Shown here in pieces: positions 55,873-64,000 of a stretch of DNA of 64,000 nucleotides; position 1 is the first letter of the stretch, and each line of letters starts with the position of its first letter. Origin of the DNA: Pohlia nutans (Eukaryota > Streptophyta > Bryopsida > Bryales > Mniaceae). The DNA is taken from positions 13,069,501 to 13,133,500 of the forward strand of contig CM040107.1 of assembly GCA_022496805.1 (NCBI GenBank). The letters are read 5' to 3'. The notes beneath the pieces are model-generated. The model made no database searches, was not told the origin of the DNA, and worked only from the letters and a program-made list of their open reading frames with translations. The position numbers were made by a program, and so were the translations under genes.

Positions 55873-55886
55873 CTGTAGACATAAAA

Positions 55887-56144
55887 TATTGAAGGTAGAG
55901 AAGATTGCACAAGGCACACACACAAACACAAGGAATGCGTAGAAAGAGATGATCTTTACTCAAAGGCCTTCCACCTTAAGTAGTGTACACTAGGAGGTCA
56001 CCATGGACAAACCATATGGGATAACTCATCACAAGGACACTCTAGAGATCAGCCCATGCCTAACCCCTCCTCCCACACACCATTATTTAGCACCCGTACG
56101 TCTTTGGCTTCTAGCAATACTACGTTGCATCAATTACCTCAATA
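55887..56144 (-). repeat. copia 3' LTR (258 bp)
   Basis: Minus-strand sequence begins TATTGAGGTAATTG and ends CTACCTTCAATA. It contains the last codons and stop of the polyprotein. The polypurine tract GCAAAGTGGGAG abuts it at 56145-56156. The apparent ends TATTGA...TCAATA are not the usual TG...CA if the TAAAA duplication is taken as the boundary. Confidence 0.9.
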
Positions 56145-59100
56145 CTCCCACTTTGCGTAGAGCCAAAGCCTCTAAGTCCAAATGCTATTACTAATCGTTG
56201 GTGTCGGTCTCTACAAAGACCCTTTGTGAGCACATCCGCCACCATGTGCTCCGTTGGGCAATACTCCAAATGTATAACTCCCAATTCCAACTTCTCCCGA
56301 ATGAAGTGGTATTGCACAATGTGCTTCGTGCGTGAATGATGTGTAGGGTTCTTTGCAAGTGAAATGCACCCTTGGTTGTCACACATAATCGTTGTAGCCT
56401 CACCTTGTGTGCAACCCACATCCACCATTAGTTGCCTCAACCAAATGGCCTCCTTCGTGGCATGGCTCGTAGCCATGTACTCGGCCTCCACCGTTGATGT
56501 CGCCGTCGTTTGTTGCCGCTTGCTATTCCACGACACCGCTCCCGATCCGACCTTGAACATGTAGCCCGTTGTCGATCTTCGATCGCTCGTGTCTCCCGCG
56601 TAGTCCGCGTCACAATAGCCGCTCAACACAATGTCTTTGCCTCCAAGACACAACTTCACATCGCTTGTGCCCCTCAAATAACGCATGATCCTCTTGACCG
56701 TCATCCAATGCATCGAGCCCGGTCTCGCCATGTGTTGACTCACCACGCTAATTGGATACGCAAGGTCGGGCCGTGTCGCAATCATCGCATACATCAACGA
56801 CCCCACCGCTTGCTTGTATGGCACCTCCGCCATCGATTTAGCCTCCATCGCATACTCCTCCTCCGAAAGCTTGACGAGCTTAGAGTTTGCATCCAATGGT
56901 GTTGCCACGGGCTTACAATCCTCCATCCCGAATCTCTTGAGCACGTCCATCACATACTTGCCTTGACTCATGGTGATAGTGCGTGTAGCCCTATCACGCA
57001 CAAACTCAACACCAAGACAAAAGTGCAATTCTCCAAGATCACTCATCTCGTACTCTCTCTCAAGCATGCCTTTTAATGCATTCATTAAACTCATGAGGCT
57101 TGCAAGAATGATCAAATCATCAACATATATGATCACAATCACCACATTTTGCCCCTCTTGCATGAAGTAGAGACTATGATCCGCAATGCTCCTAGTAAAC
57201 CCGTGTGCAAGCAAGAACGTGTCAATCTTTTGGTACCACGCTCTTGGAGATTGTTTCAACCCATACAATGATTTTTGCAACTTACAAACAAGGTGCTCTT
57301 TACCTTGTTGCACAAACCCCTCAGGTTGCACCATGTAGATGTCCTCCTCCAAATCGCCATTCAAAAATGCGGTCTTCACATCCATTTGATGCATCTCCAA
57401 GTCCAAGGCCGCTCCAATGGCAAGAATGCATCGAATGGTGGTGAACTTGGCCACGGGAGCAAATGTCTCGTGAAAGTCCACCCCATGCACTTGCGCGAAC
57501 CCCTTGGCTACTAATCTTGCCTTGTGACGCACAACAATACCCGAAACATCCCTCTTTGTCCGAAACACCCATTTGCAACCAATGGGGTTGCGATCCTTTG
57601 GAATGGGAGTTAATTGCCACGTACCGTTAGCAATTAGAGAGTCGTACTCCTCTTGCATGGCGCGCTCCCACTTGACCGCATCCTCACCTTGCATGGCTTC
57701 TCGAATGGTCAATGGACCATCCGATAATGCCACATTCGCATGCTCGTCCTCCACTTGAGGGAAGATGTGGTTCTTCCACCATTCTCCAGGTGGCTTGCGC
57801 GATCTCTCGGGGTACCGCCGCTCGCTTGAAGAAACTTGCTCCTCTTGCGTGCCCTTTGCGCCATTCTTGGCCTTTGAGCTCGATGACGCTTCAACAACCT
57901 CCGTGTCGCCAGCTTCGTCATCACCGTCATCATCACCTACATCAACAACACTAGGAGACTTGGAGGGTGTGTCCACCAAAACGTCTCCACTACTCCCACT
58001 TGGACCAACCTCCAAAGGAGCCTCCATCGTAGACTCCTCACAAAATGTCACATCACGTGACCGAATGATCTTCCTCGTGTCCACCGACATGAGTCTATAC
58101 GCCTTGGTACCTTCACAATACCCAAGAAACACACATTTCAAGGCCTTAGCCTCGAGTTTCGTCCTCCGTTCGTCGGGAACCTTCGCATATGCAATGCATC
58201 CGAAGATGCGCATGTGTGCAACACATGGTTGCCTCCCACTCCACGCTTGCTCCGGCGTCATGCCTTCAACCGCGCTTGTTGGACACCGATTGCGTGTGTA
58301 TACCGCATTCACCACCGCTTCCGCCCAAAGGTCCAACTTCAAGTTTTGAGCGTGCAACATGCTCCTCGCCATCTCTACAATGGTGCGATTTGCGCGCTCC
58401 GCAACTCCATTTTGTTGAGGCGTGTACGGGGCCGAAGTTTGGCGTGCGATGCCTTCATTCTTCAAAAGCTCGTCAAATTTCTTGGACATGTACTCGCCGC
58501 CATTGTCCGACCGAAACACCTTGATCTTCAACTCGGATTGGTTCTCCACCAATGTCTTGAACTCCTTGAACTTCTCAAAGCACTCACTCTTGGCTTTGAT
58601 AGGGTAGAGCCATATCTTCCTTGAAAAATCATCGATGAAGGTCACAAAGTACTTGCAACCTCCCATCGATGTGGTCTTCATGGGGCCACACACATCCGAA
58701 TGCACGATCTCCAAAACTTTTGTGGCCCGTGTCGCCCCTTCACCCGCAAATGGCAACCGTTGTTGCTTGCCTTCAATGCAACCTTCACACGTGAATGTAG
58801 AAGCATCCACTTTCAATTGATGAAGATCCATACCGCTTACCATGCCGCGTAGTGTCTTCACACTCTTGATGTTCAAATGGCCAAGTCGACGATGCCACAA
58901 CGCCAACTTGTCGTCCTTCAAGTTTGAATGCGCCAACGCCGCCGATTCCTTCGAATGCACCTTGGAGAACTTGATGTGGTACAAGCCCTCGTGTTCTTCA
59001 ATGATGGCCACCTCATCTCGACTCGGTGACAACACATAACACCCCTTATCACTAAACTCAACCCTCAAGTGCTTTGCCACTAATTGCCTCACCGATAGTA

Positions 59101-60262
59101 AATTTGCTGTTAGTTTGGGAACGTGGAGGACATCTTGGATAGTGATTGTCTTCACACGACCCCTCACCTCGGTGTCTACAACAATTTGGCCCTTGCCAAC
59201 GGCCTCAAGCACCGTATCATCTCCCAAAATCACTCTCCTTGGATTAATGAGAGCATACGAATGAAAACAAGTTTTATGTGGTGACATGTGGCTTGTAGCC
59301 CCCGAATCAACAATCCAATCACTCGTACTACCATTGCACGATACATTGCTTGCCATGTTTGCATACTCATCACCAACCTCAATCCAATCACTCATGCTTG
59401 CATCACCCTCGATACCATCACTCATGCTTGCATCACCCTCGATGCCATCGCTCATGCTTGCCTCATATCTAGCCGTAAATGCGTACTCATCATCGTCACG
59501 AGTTTTAGTGTTGTTTGCACTCTCCCCTTTCTCATCCCTCTTGCGTTTGAAGCAAAATTTGGCAATGTGGCCCTTCTTACCACAATAGAAGCACACCTTG
59601 TCGCTTGAGCTCCCACCGCCTCCATTCTTGGATTGCTTCGCCACGAGTGCCGCTCCATCTTCTCGAGACTCGTTCTCCTTTCGCCGCGAAAGCTCGTGCA
59701 ACAACCGTGAGGTCACATAGTCCAATGTGAGCTCCGTAATGGGTCTTGACTCCATCGCCACGATGAGGTACTCGTATGATGATGGAAGGCTCTCCAAAAG
59801 TGTCATCACGATGTCACCATCCGTAACCGACACGTCGCAACCGTTGAGTTGATCCGCGAGAGCTTTGACCTTGTTGATGTGCGCCAACATGTCATCTTCT
59901 TCGCTCATCTTGATGGTGAAGAACTTGCGCCTCAAAAACAAAATGTTAGCCAATGTTTTCGCTTCGTGAATGTTGCAAAGCTTGGACCATGCTTCCGCGG
60001 GTGTCTTGCACGAACGAATGTGCGCAAGTTGCGAATCCGCGAGGTTGAGTGCCAAAATGGCAAATGCCTTCTTCTCCCTCCTCGTGTACGCTTGCATGAT
60101 CCTAGGATCCGTAGAAGATAAAGGAGGTTCCTCACTACCCTCGACAATCTCCCACAACTCCTTCTCGGCCATCACCATCTCCATTTTGAACTTCCACAAG
60201 TGGAAATTCACCCCATCGAACTTGTCCACGACCTTGGGACCCTCACCCTCAAAAGATGCCAT
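56120..60262 (-). CDS. copia Gag-Pol polyprotein, 1380 aa
   Basis: Start chosen at the ATG of MASFEGEG (60262, ATGG context); the frame is open three codons further up without another ATG. Positions counted with those three included: Gag about 1-250 with CCHC knuckle CFYCGKKGHIAKFC at 227-240; a 10-residue repeat ASMSDGIEGD (x2 plus a variant) at 271-296; protease DSGATSHM at 322; pre-integrase RRLGHLNI ... CEGC at 461-498; integrase HSDVCGP (526), RSDNGGEY (589), VAERAN (625); reverse transcriptase 880-1125 with YVDD at 1049-1052; RNase H with CDADYAG (1219), EAEYMA (1262) and DNQGC (1298). All catalytic motifs are present. The stop codon TAG lies inside the 3' LTR. Confidence 0.95.
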   Translation of the reverse strand: MASFEGEGPKVVDKFDGVNFHLWKFKMEMVMAEKELWEIVEGSEEPPLSSTDPRIMQAYTRREKKAFAILALNLADSQLAHIRSCKTPAEAWSKLCNIHEAKTLANILFLRRKFFTIKMSEEDDMLAHINKVKALADQLNGCDVSVTDGDIVMTLLESLPSSYEYLIVAMESRPITELTLDYVTSRLLHELSRRKENESREDGAALVAKQSKNGGGGSSSDKVCFYCGKKGHIAKFCFKRKRDEKGESANNTKTRDDDEYAFTARYEASMSDGIEGDASMSDGIEGDASMSDWIEVGDEYANMASNVSCNGSTSDWIVDSGATSHMSPHKTCFHSYALINPRRVILGDDTVLEAVGKGQIVVDTEVRGRVKTITIQDVLHVPKLTANLLSVRQLVAKHLRVEFSDKGCYVLSPSRDEVAIIEEHEGLYHIKFSKVHSKESAALAHSNLKDDKLALWHRRLGHLNIKSVKTLRGMVSGMDLHQLKVDASTFTCEGCIEGKQQRLPFAGEGATRATKVLEIVHSDVCGPMKTTSMGGCKYFVTFIDDFSRKIWLYPIKAKSECFEKFKEFKTLVENQSELKIKVFRSDNGGEYMSKKFDELLKNEGIARQTSAPYTPQQNGVAERANRTIVEMARSMLHAQNLKLDLWAEAVVNAVYTRNRCPTSAVEGMTPEQAWSGRQPCVAHMRIFGCIAYAKVPDERRTKLEAKALKCVFLGYCEGTKAYRLMSVDTRKIIRSRDVTFCEESTMEAPLEVGPSGSSGDVLVDTPSKSPSVVDVGDDDGDDEAGDTEVVEASSSSKAKNGAKGTQEEQVSSSERRYPERSRKPPGEWWKNHIFPQVEDEHANVALSDGPLTIREAMQGEDAVKWERAMQEEYDSLIANGTWQLTPIPKDRNPIGCKWVFRTKRDVSGIVVRHKARLVAKGFAQVHGVDFHETFAPVAKFTTIRCILAIGAALDLEMHQMDVKTAFLNGDLEEDIYMVQPEGFVQQGKEHLVCKLQKSLYGLKQSPRAWYQKIDTFLLAHGFTRSIADHSLYFMQEGQNVVIVIIYVDDLIILASLMSLMNALKGMLEREYEMSDLGELHFCLGVEFVRDRATRTITMSQGKYVMDVLKRFGMEDCKPVATPLDANSKLVKLSEEEYAMEAKSMAEVPYKQAVGSLMYAMIATRPDLAYPISVVSQHMARPGSMHWMTVKRIMRYLRGTSDVKLCLGGKDIVLSGYCDADYAGDTSDRRSTTGYMFKVGSGAVSWNSKRQQTTATSTVEAEYMATSHATKEAIWLRQLMVDVGCTQGEATTIMCDNQGCISLAKNPTHHSRTKHIVQYHFIREKLELGVIHLEYCPTEHMVADVLTKGLCRDRHQRLVIAFGLRGFGSTQSGSIEVIDAT

Positions 60263-61083
60263 GATCCTCACTTACGTATGCCTCCCCACACAAATGAAAC
60301 CTCAAACTCAAACACACAACTTTGTTTTTTTGTGATTTTTTGCTTTGATATTGCACCTTTGTGCACCCAATGGGTTTAAAACAACCCCAAACACTAGATC
60401 AGCACTTTTGTGCTCCACACACGCCTCCCAACACTCAAATGTGAGAACCCTCACCCAAAAATGCAAAGAGGCTCACCAAAACCCCTCAAATCACTCAATG
60501 GAGCTCAAAACAACTCCAAATGCTTCAATACGACGCCTTAGTGTCCCCAAACACTCAATGCACGTCAATGACACCTTTGTGTCCTTCAAGAGCACTCACT
60601 CAATGCACATGAACTCACACAAGTCCCTCAAAACCCCAATCGCATTGAAATTGCTCAAAACCGCACCTTTGTGCACAAACTAGCTCCAAATGAAAATTTG
60701 AGCACCCCAAGAGCATGAAACACATGCAACACCTCAAAGCAAGTGCCTAATCACTAGGATCAGATGGTAGACCCTCCACGAGAGCCTTCACACCTCACAA
60801 ATCACTTGCATTTACTCAAATGCTCACAATTGAACCAAACGAAGTTCCACTCGCAACGAAGAGATAGAAGAAAGAAAAGAAGGAGATGAAGGGAAGAAAT
60901 TGACCAAAGAGAGTGCTCCAACATGTAACTTCAGCCCATGCACACCTCCAAGAAACACCAACGCTTCAACAAGCTCCAAAACCTCCAACAATGCTCCAAA
61001 ACCGCCCGTTGCGCACCGACCTCAAAATACTTGCACAAATGCAATCTAATACTCATGAAACACACATGAGTGGGCCCATAACC
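60263..61083 (-). other. copia 5' untranslated leader
   Basis: About 820 nt between the 5' LTR and the start codon. It begins GGTTATGGGCCCACTC on the minus strand, where the primer-binding site should be. It does not match the common plant initiator-tRNA-Met site TGGTATCAGAGC well. No ORF is supported in it. Confidence 0.6.
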
Positions 61084-61341
61084 TATTGAAGGTAGAGAAG
61101 ATTGCACAAGGCACACACACAAACACAAGGAATGCGTAGAAAGAGATGATCTTTACTCAAAGGCCTTCCACCTTAAGTAGTGTACACTAGGAGGTCACCA
61201 TGGACAAACCATATGGGATAACTCATCACAAGGACACTCTAGAGATCAGCCCATGCCTAACCCCTCCTCCCACACACCATTATTTAGCACCCGTACGTCT
61301 TTGGCTTCTAGCAATACTACGTTGCATCAATTACCTCAATA
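61084..61341 (-). repeat. copia 5' LTR (258 bp)
   Basis: Same sequence as 55887-56144 at every base I compared. It should contain the element's promoter. Confidence 0.9.
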
Positions 61342-61444
61342 TAAAATACTGAGCAATTAGTATTATAATTTGATGCAACATTATGTGCAATTATAGGAAA
61401 AAAAAGTGTACAACTTAAACCAAGTTAGACTGAAAGAAACATAC

Positions 61445-61680
61445 TTGTAAACTACACGTTTGACCACGAGATCAGTACCCTTAAAATCCTTGAAGGCAAC
61501 TGATTTCTTGAAGTGGTCAGTCCCCTTGAAAACGTTAAGAAATGCTTTGTCCCAAAGCTTCACTCTCCAAGACTCTATAAATTGGGGAAGTGTCCAGGGC
61601 TCACTTGGGACATCCATGTTCAAAGGAACATTGTCTTTGTGGACAATATTTTCAAACAACTCCACGACGGAGTCCTCAAT
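61445..61680 (-). CDS. exon before the copia-bearing intron
   Basis: Reads IEDSVVELFENIVHKDNVPL, EPWTLPQFIESWRVKLWDK and FKGTDLVVKRVVYK, with GTATGT donor at 61439-61444 and TTTTGCAG acceptor. Splicing to 55872 restores frame (VVYK-YFKHELL), so the intron was originally about 120 nt plus the element. Confidence 0.6.
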
Positions 61681-61783
61681 CTGCAAAAAATAGAATTATG
61701 AAATTAAAATTGTAGACTTGGAAAGTATGAATGTAGAGAACAAATATAAGCAAAAAAAAAAAAAAACGAATATAATAACTCAC

Positions 61784-61994
61784 CCCTGCCCACCATGCAG
61801 CCCTCACAATAAACGAAGTGAGACGTTCTTCGTTTACTGGCTTTAAAGGAAACCGATTTGCCTCTCTTGTATGAATAGAGGAGTTCCACCACCTCAGCCA
61901 TCGGAGCTTGTAGTGAGGAGGTACAACCGTGGTAGCAATTCATTGAAGCTTGTCTAAAGTGAGCTCCAATTGCGAGGCATTCATACTCCAATGC
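61784..61994 (-). pseudogene. middle exon, frameshifted
   Basis: Starts ALEYECLAIGAHFRQASMN in frame with the upstream exon, then shifts to ATTVVPPHYKLRWLRWWNSS and NEERLTSFIVRAAWWAG, which is in frame with the next exon. GTGAGT donor at the 3' end. Confidence 0.5.
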
Positions 61995-62087
61995 CTCTCA
62001 ATTTGTAAGCCAAGTCATATATCTACCATGAGCAACAGAAAAACAAGCAACTTCAAATAATAATAAATGTAACAAATTGTCTTATAC

Positions 62088-62282
62088 CTCTTGCAGAAAC
62101 TCGGGTCCAAATGTTGGATTGGCAATGGTAGTCATCTTCCCTAACTTCACAATCAATTTTGAAGTCCTTTCCTTGATGCCCATCTTCATTGCAGCCGCGA
62201 TGCCTTCCCGAGTAACGTCTTCAGGTTTGGTCTCCTCACAATACACTTGCACAGCTAAATCACCAGCAGCAGCAATATCTTG
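62088..62282 (-). CDS. middle exon, Ala/Lys-rich helical segment
   Basis: Reads QDIAAAGDLAVQVYCEETKP, EGIAAAMKMGIKERTSKLIV and NPTFGPEFLQE. Acceptor TTTACAG, donor GTATAAG. No family recognised on its own. Confidence 0.5.
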
Positions 62283-62370
62283 CTGTAAACACATCATTGT
62301 TAGAAAATTACAATGAGTTCAATGTCAAAAATGTAATTTCAAGCAATCAAGGTATAGATAAGAAACATAC

Positions 62371-62560
62371 CCGAAACATTAGAGCCGTGAATACATCTGC
62401 TTGCTAGGAGCACCATCCTCTTTTAACAGAGTTTTGACACCGGTCCATTTCCTCCCGACTCAACAACTCAGTGAAATAATCTAGAGGCATAGTTCCAAAT
62501 TTGCGAACTTGGTAAAGTTGATGAACCAAGTTTGTTTTCACGTGGGAGAATTCCGTCTGC
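62371..62560 (-). pseudogene. exon following the ParB-like module, TAG inside
   Basis: Continues MNDINK into QTEFSHVKTNLVHQLYQVRK, FGTMPLDYFTELLSREEMD, then GWCS-stop-QADVFTALMFR. The TAG near 62405 could be a decayed CAG. Donor GTATGT. Confidence 0.5.
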
Positions 62561-62678
62561 CTGGAAAAAAACATTACTGAACTATTAGACATAAGCGGTG
62601 AACATTAGAAAATCCATGAATTCAAACGAGTCTAACATTTGATTGATGAGTGGAAGATTTTGAAGATAATTTACTCAC

Positions 62679-63321
62679 TTGTTGATATCATTCATCACGT
62701 TCATGAGAACGCCAATTCGTCCCTTTGTCTCCAAAATGATCGTGTCCACCGAATAGTGCCATGATTGGACATTACTGTAGAGTCTAGTGATATGGTTCAT
62801 CCATGCGATTCTACGATGGTTACCGTCACAAATGAAGAACATCTTACCCTTCATGAAGCGCAATGAATCTTGAGAATCTAAAAACTCATCAAATTTGTCA
62901 CTCTCTGCTTCCCAGATTGGTCCTCATCACTTCGATGTTTGGATGACACATGCTCTCCAAGACCTTGCTCGTTTGTAAGAGAAACATAGAAAACACAAGC
63001 ACCTTTGCGGTAGCCATGCACGAATTCTTGCTCAAGCTTCACGAGATCACATTGCAAAGTAGGCCTTACCATAGGCATCACGACAAGGCGGCATAGTGGA
63101 ATGTTGTGTCGTGAAATGTTGACAGGTTGCAAGCGAAGTGCAGCAAGTGCTGTAACTGTATTGATTTTCTGTGAGCGCCGTATGTCGTCTTCGCTAATTC
63201 CATCCACAGTCTGGACAATAGGACTCTCCTCATCGTCTTCGTCACCATCGTCACCAATCCTGGGTTGAGGAGTGAGACTATCCTCTCCATTGTCTGAATT
63301 GTACTTTGGTGTCTCCAGATC
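62679..63321 (-). pseudogene. ParB-like (DGNHR) exon, frameshifted
   Basis: The first part reads DLETPKYNSDNGEDS, an acidic stretch, and LRLQPVNISRHNIPLCRLVV. A shift near 62900 leads to ESDKFDEFLDSQDSLRFMKG, KMFFICDGNHRRIAWMNHI, WHYSVDTIILETKG and LMNVMNDINK. The pattern I-x-DGNHRxxAW, then V-D-x-I, then L-x-x-MND(I)N resembles the ParB/sulfiredoxin-like nuclease fold core ((V/I)xDGxxRxxAx, EN-like turn). The assignment is by motif only. Confidence 0.45.
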
Positions 63322-63388
63322 CTGCATGCGTAAATGAAACGTTAGCACCAACATTTGAGATTAGAATAAATCAAGTTATTTTATAAAC

Positions 63389-63640
63389 CATTGCATTCAA
63401 GTCCATCAATGAGAATTGATGACGAGCACAATTGAAAAGAGCAAGCCTGAATATCCTGCCAATGGACCACAGGGCCAATATCAATGTGGCGATCACAGAC
63501 CAGCTCAACACGAACATTCTGGACCATCTCAGCACGAACAACAAGGACCATGTAGAACTCAGATAGAGATCCCACGCGAAAACACGCAGAGGTCGCATGC
63601 TGGCCTAAAAATCTCTCTTTCATCTCTACCGTCGGCCCCG
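63389..63640 (-). pseudogene. upstream exon of the methylase-like gene, frameshifted
   Basis: Reads VRVELVCDRHIDIGPVVHWQ, then in another frame LFNCARHQFSLMDLNAM with a GTTTAT donor that joins the next exon in frame. The 5' end of the gene is not visible. Confidence 0.4.
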
Positions 63641-64000
63641 AGGGCACACCACGTCCACCATGCATTCACCCATAGCACGCATCAAAATATCATGGAACTA
63701 GTACGAAGCAATCCAAGAGGGGACTTTAAAAGGCAAGAGGCCGACGCTAGCATGAAATCATCTTACAATCTGACCATCTAAAGCTACAAGAACTCCGACA
63801 AACTCGCATGGCTAAACCCCCAGCCTTTGCCCAAATGTGGCACATGTAGCACATCCATCAAGCTGAGGCTGTTCCAAGACAGGGCTCGGGCTCGTCAAGT
63901 GGCGCCACACGTGGCCTATCACACCCCTTCTAGATAACCATCGGCCTCGACGGCACTCCACGACCCCGTAGCCTTTGCGAAAAATCATGCACACAAAGCA
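63641..64000. other. window end, gene upstream region
   Basis: Short open frames on the minus strand, including a CATCATFGQ-type cysteine pair near 63830. They may be further 5' exons; not resolvable here. Confidence 0.25.

Larger units (their letters stand above)
55882..61346 (-). mobile_element. intact Ty1/copia LTR retrotransposon with 5-bp TSD TAAAA
   Basis: The element proper is 55887-61341 (5,455 bp); TAAAA flanks both sides. The two 258-bp LTRs look identical by eye, and the single gag-pol ORF is open, so insertion was very recent. It lies in sense orientation within an intron of the methylase-like gene, near its 3' splice site. Confidence 0.95.
53607..63640 (-). pseudogene. ParB-like / DNA methylase-like gene, 11 exons, interrupted by a copia element
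   Basis: Exons (minus, 5' to 3'): about 63640-63389, 63321-62679, 62560-62371, 62282-62088, 61994-61784, 61680-61445, [copia in intron], 55872-55164, 55059-54712, 54616-54350, 54203-54000, 53904-53607. Most junctions are GT-AG and in frame. The reading joins an N-terminal DGNHRRIAW module, a middle region, a charged coiled-coil linker and a C-terminal methylase-like module. Frameshifts in the first, second, fifth (61784-61994) and ninth (54350-54616) exons and a TAG near 62405 indicate decay. It is likely one member of a multi-copy, possibly element-borne, family. Confidence 0.55.

Noticed and set aside
56364..60335. Plus-strand ORFs inside the copia element
   Set aside because: They lie antisense to the intact polyprotein and have no independent support.

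Overview
The window is nuclear DNA of a green plant or streptophyte alga. The evidence is long AT-rich intergenic DNA, GT-AG introns, interstitial TTTAGGG telomere-like runs, an intact plant-type Ty1/copia retrotransposon, several CACTA elements with 3-bp target duplications, and decayed multi-copy gene families (DUF7869-like, MULE transposase with SWIM finger, FCP1-like). I cannot name the species. An early-diverging lineage (bryophyte, lycophyte, fern or charophyte) is a guess from family content. I see no housekeeping gene, rRNA or credible tRNA gene. Almost everything is a mobile element, a decayed mobile-element-like gene, or satellite DNA.

Layout. 1-5.5 kb is AT-rich with old diverged repeats. 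5.6-8.3 kb holds a hypothetical ORF and a cluster of 14 spaced 21-bp odd palindromes. 8.3-17.3 kb holds two diverged direct copies of a DUF7869-like gene, both broken. Copy 1 is split by a 3-kb CACTA element (TSD AAT), which itself contains a solo LTR (TSD CTTAA). 17.7-21.7 kb has a tRNA-derived SINE-like piece, a 3'-truncated MULE transposase copy and a hypothetical ORF. 22.6-31.1 kb is a degenerate satellite field invaded by a second CACTA element (TSD CGT) and by a long-TIR element. 32.8-41.0 kb has two head-to-head elements with TGTC...GACA ends and 5-bp TSDs; both carry related ORFs but no direct terminal repeats, so they look like giant solo LTRs. One of them was hit by a 267-bp CACTA MITE.

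41.6-46.0 kb (minus strand) has a decayed FCP1/NIF-like phosphatase gene and an unknown multi-exon gene. Two introns of the latter contain a second family of odd palindromes with the same TCGA-S-TCGA core as the 7-8 kb cluster. 46.5-50.1 kb is a fuller but broken MULE transposase gene. 51.8-52.5 kb is a regular 117-bp tandem repeat. 53.6-63.6 kb (minus) is an 11-exon gene whose reading joins a ParB-like N-terminal module to a C-terminal DNA N4/N6-methylase-like module. An intact copia retrotransposon with apparently identical LTRs sits at the 3' end of one of its introns.

How it fits together. The order of insertion can be read from nesting and from empty paralogous sites. The most unusual signals are the intron-resident palindrome families, the giant ORF-bearing LTR-like elements, the ParB-methylase gene, and a 27-bp sequence shared by the 3' flanks of the MULE and methylase genes.
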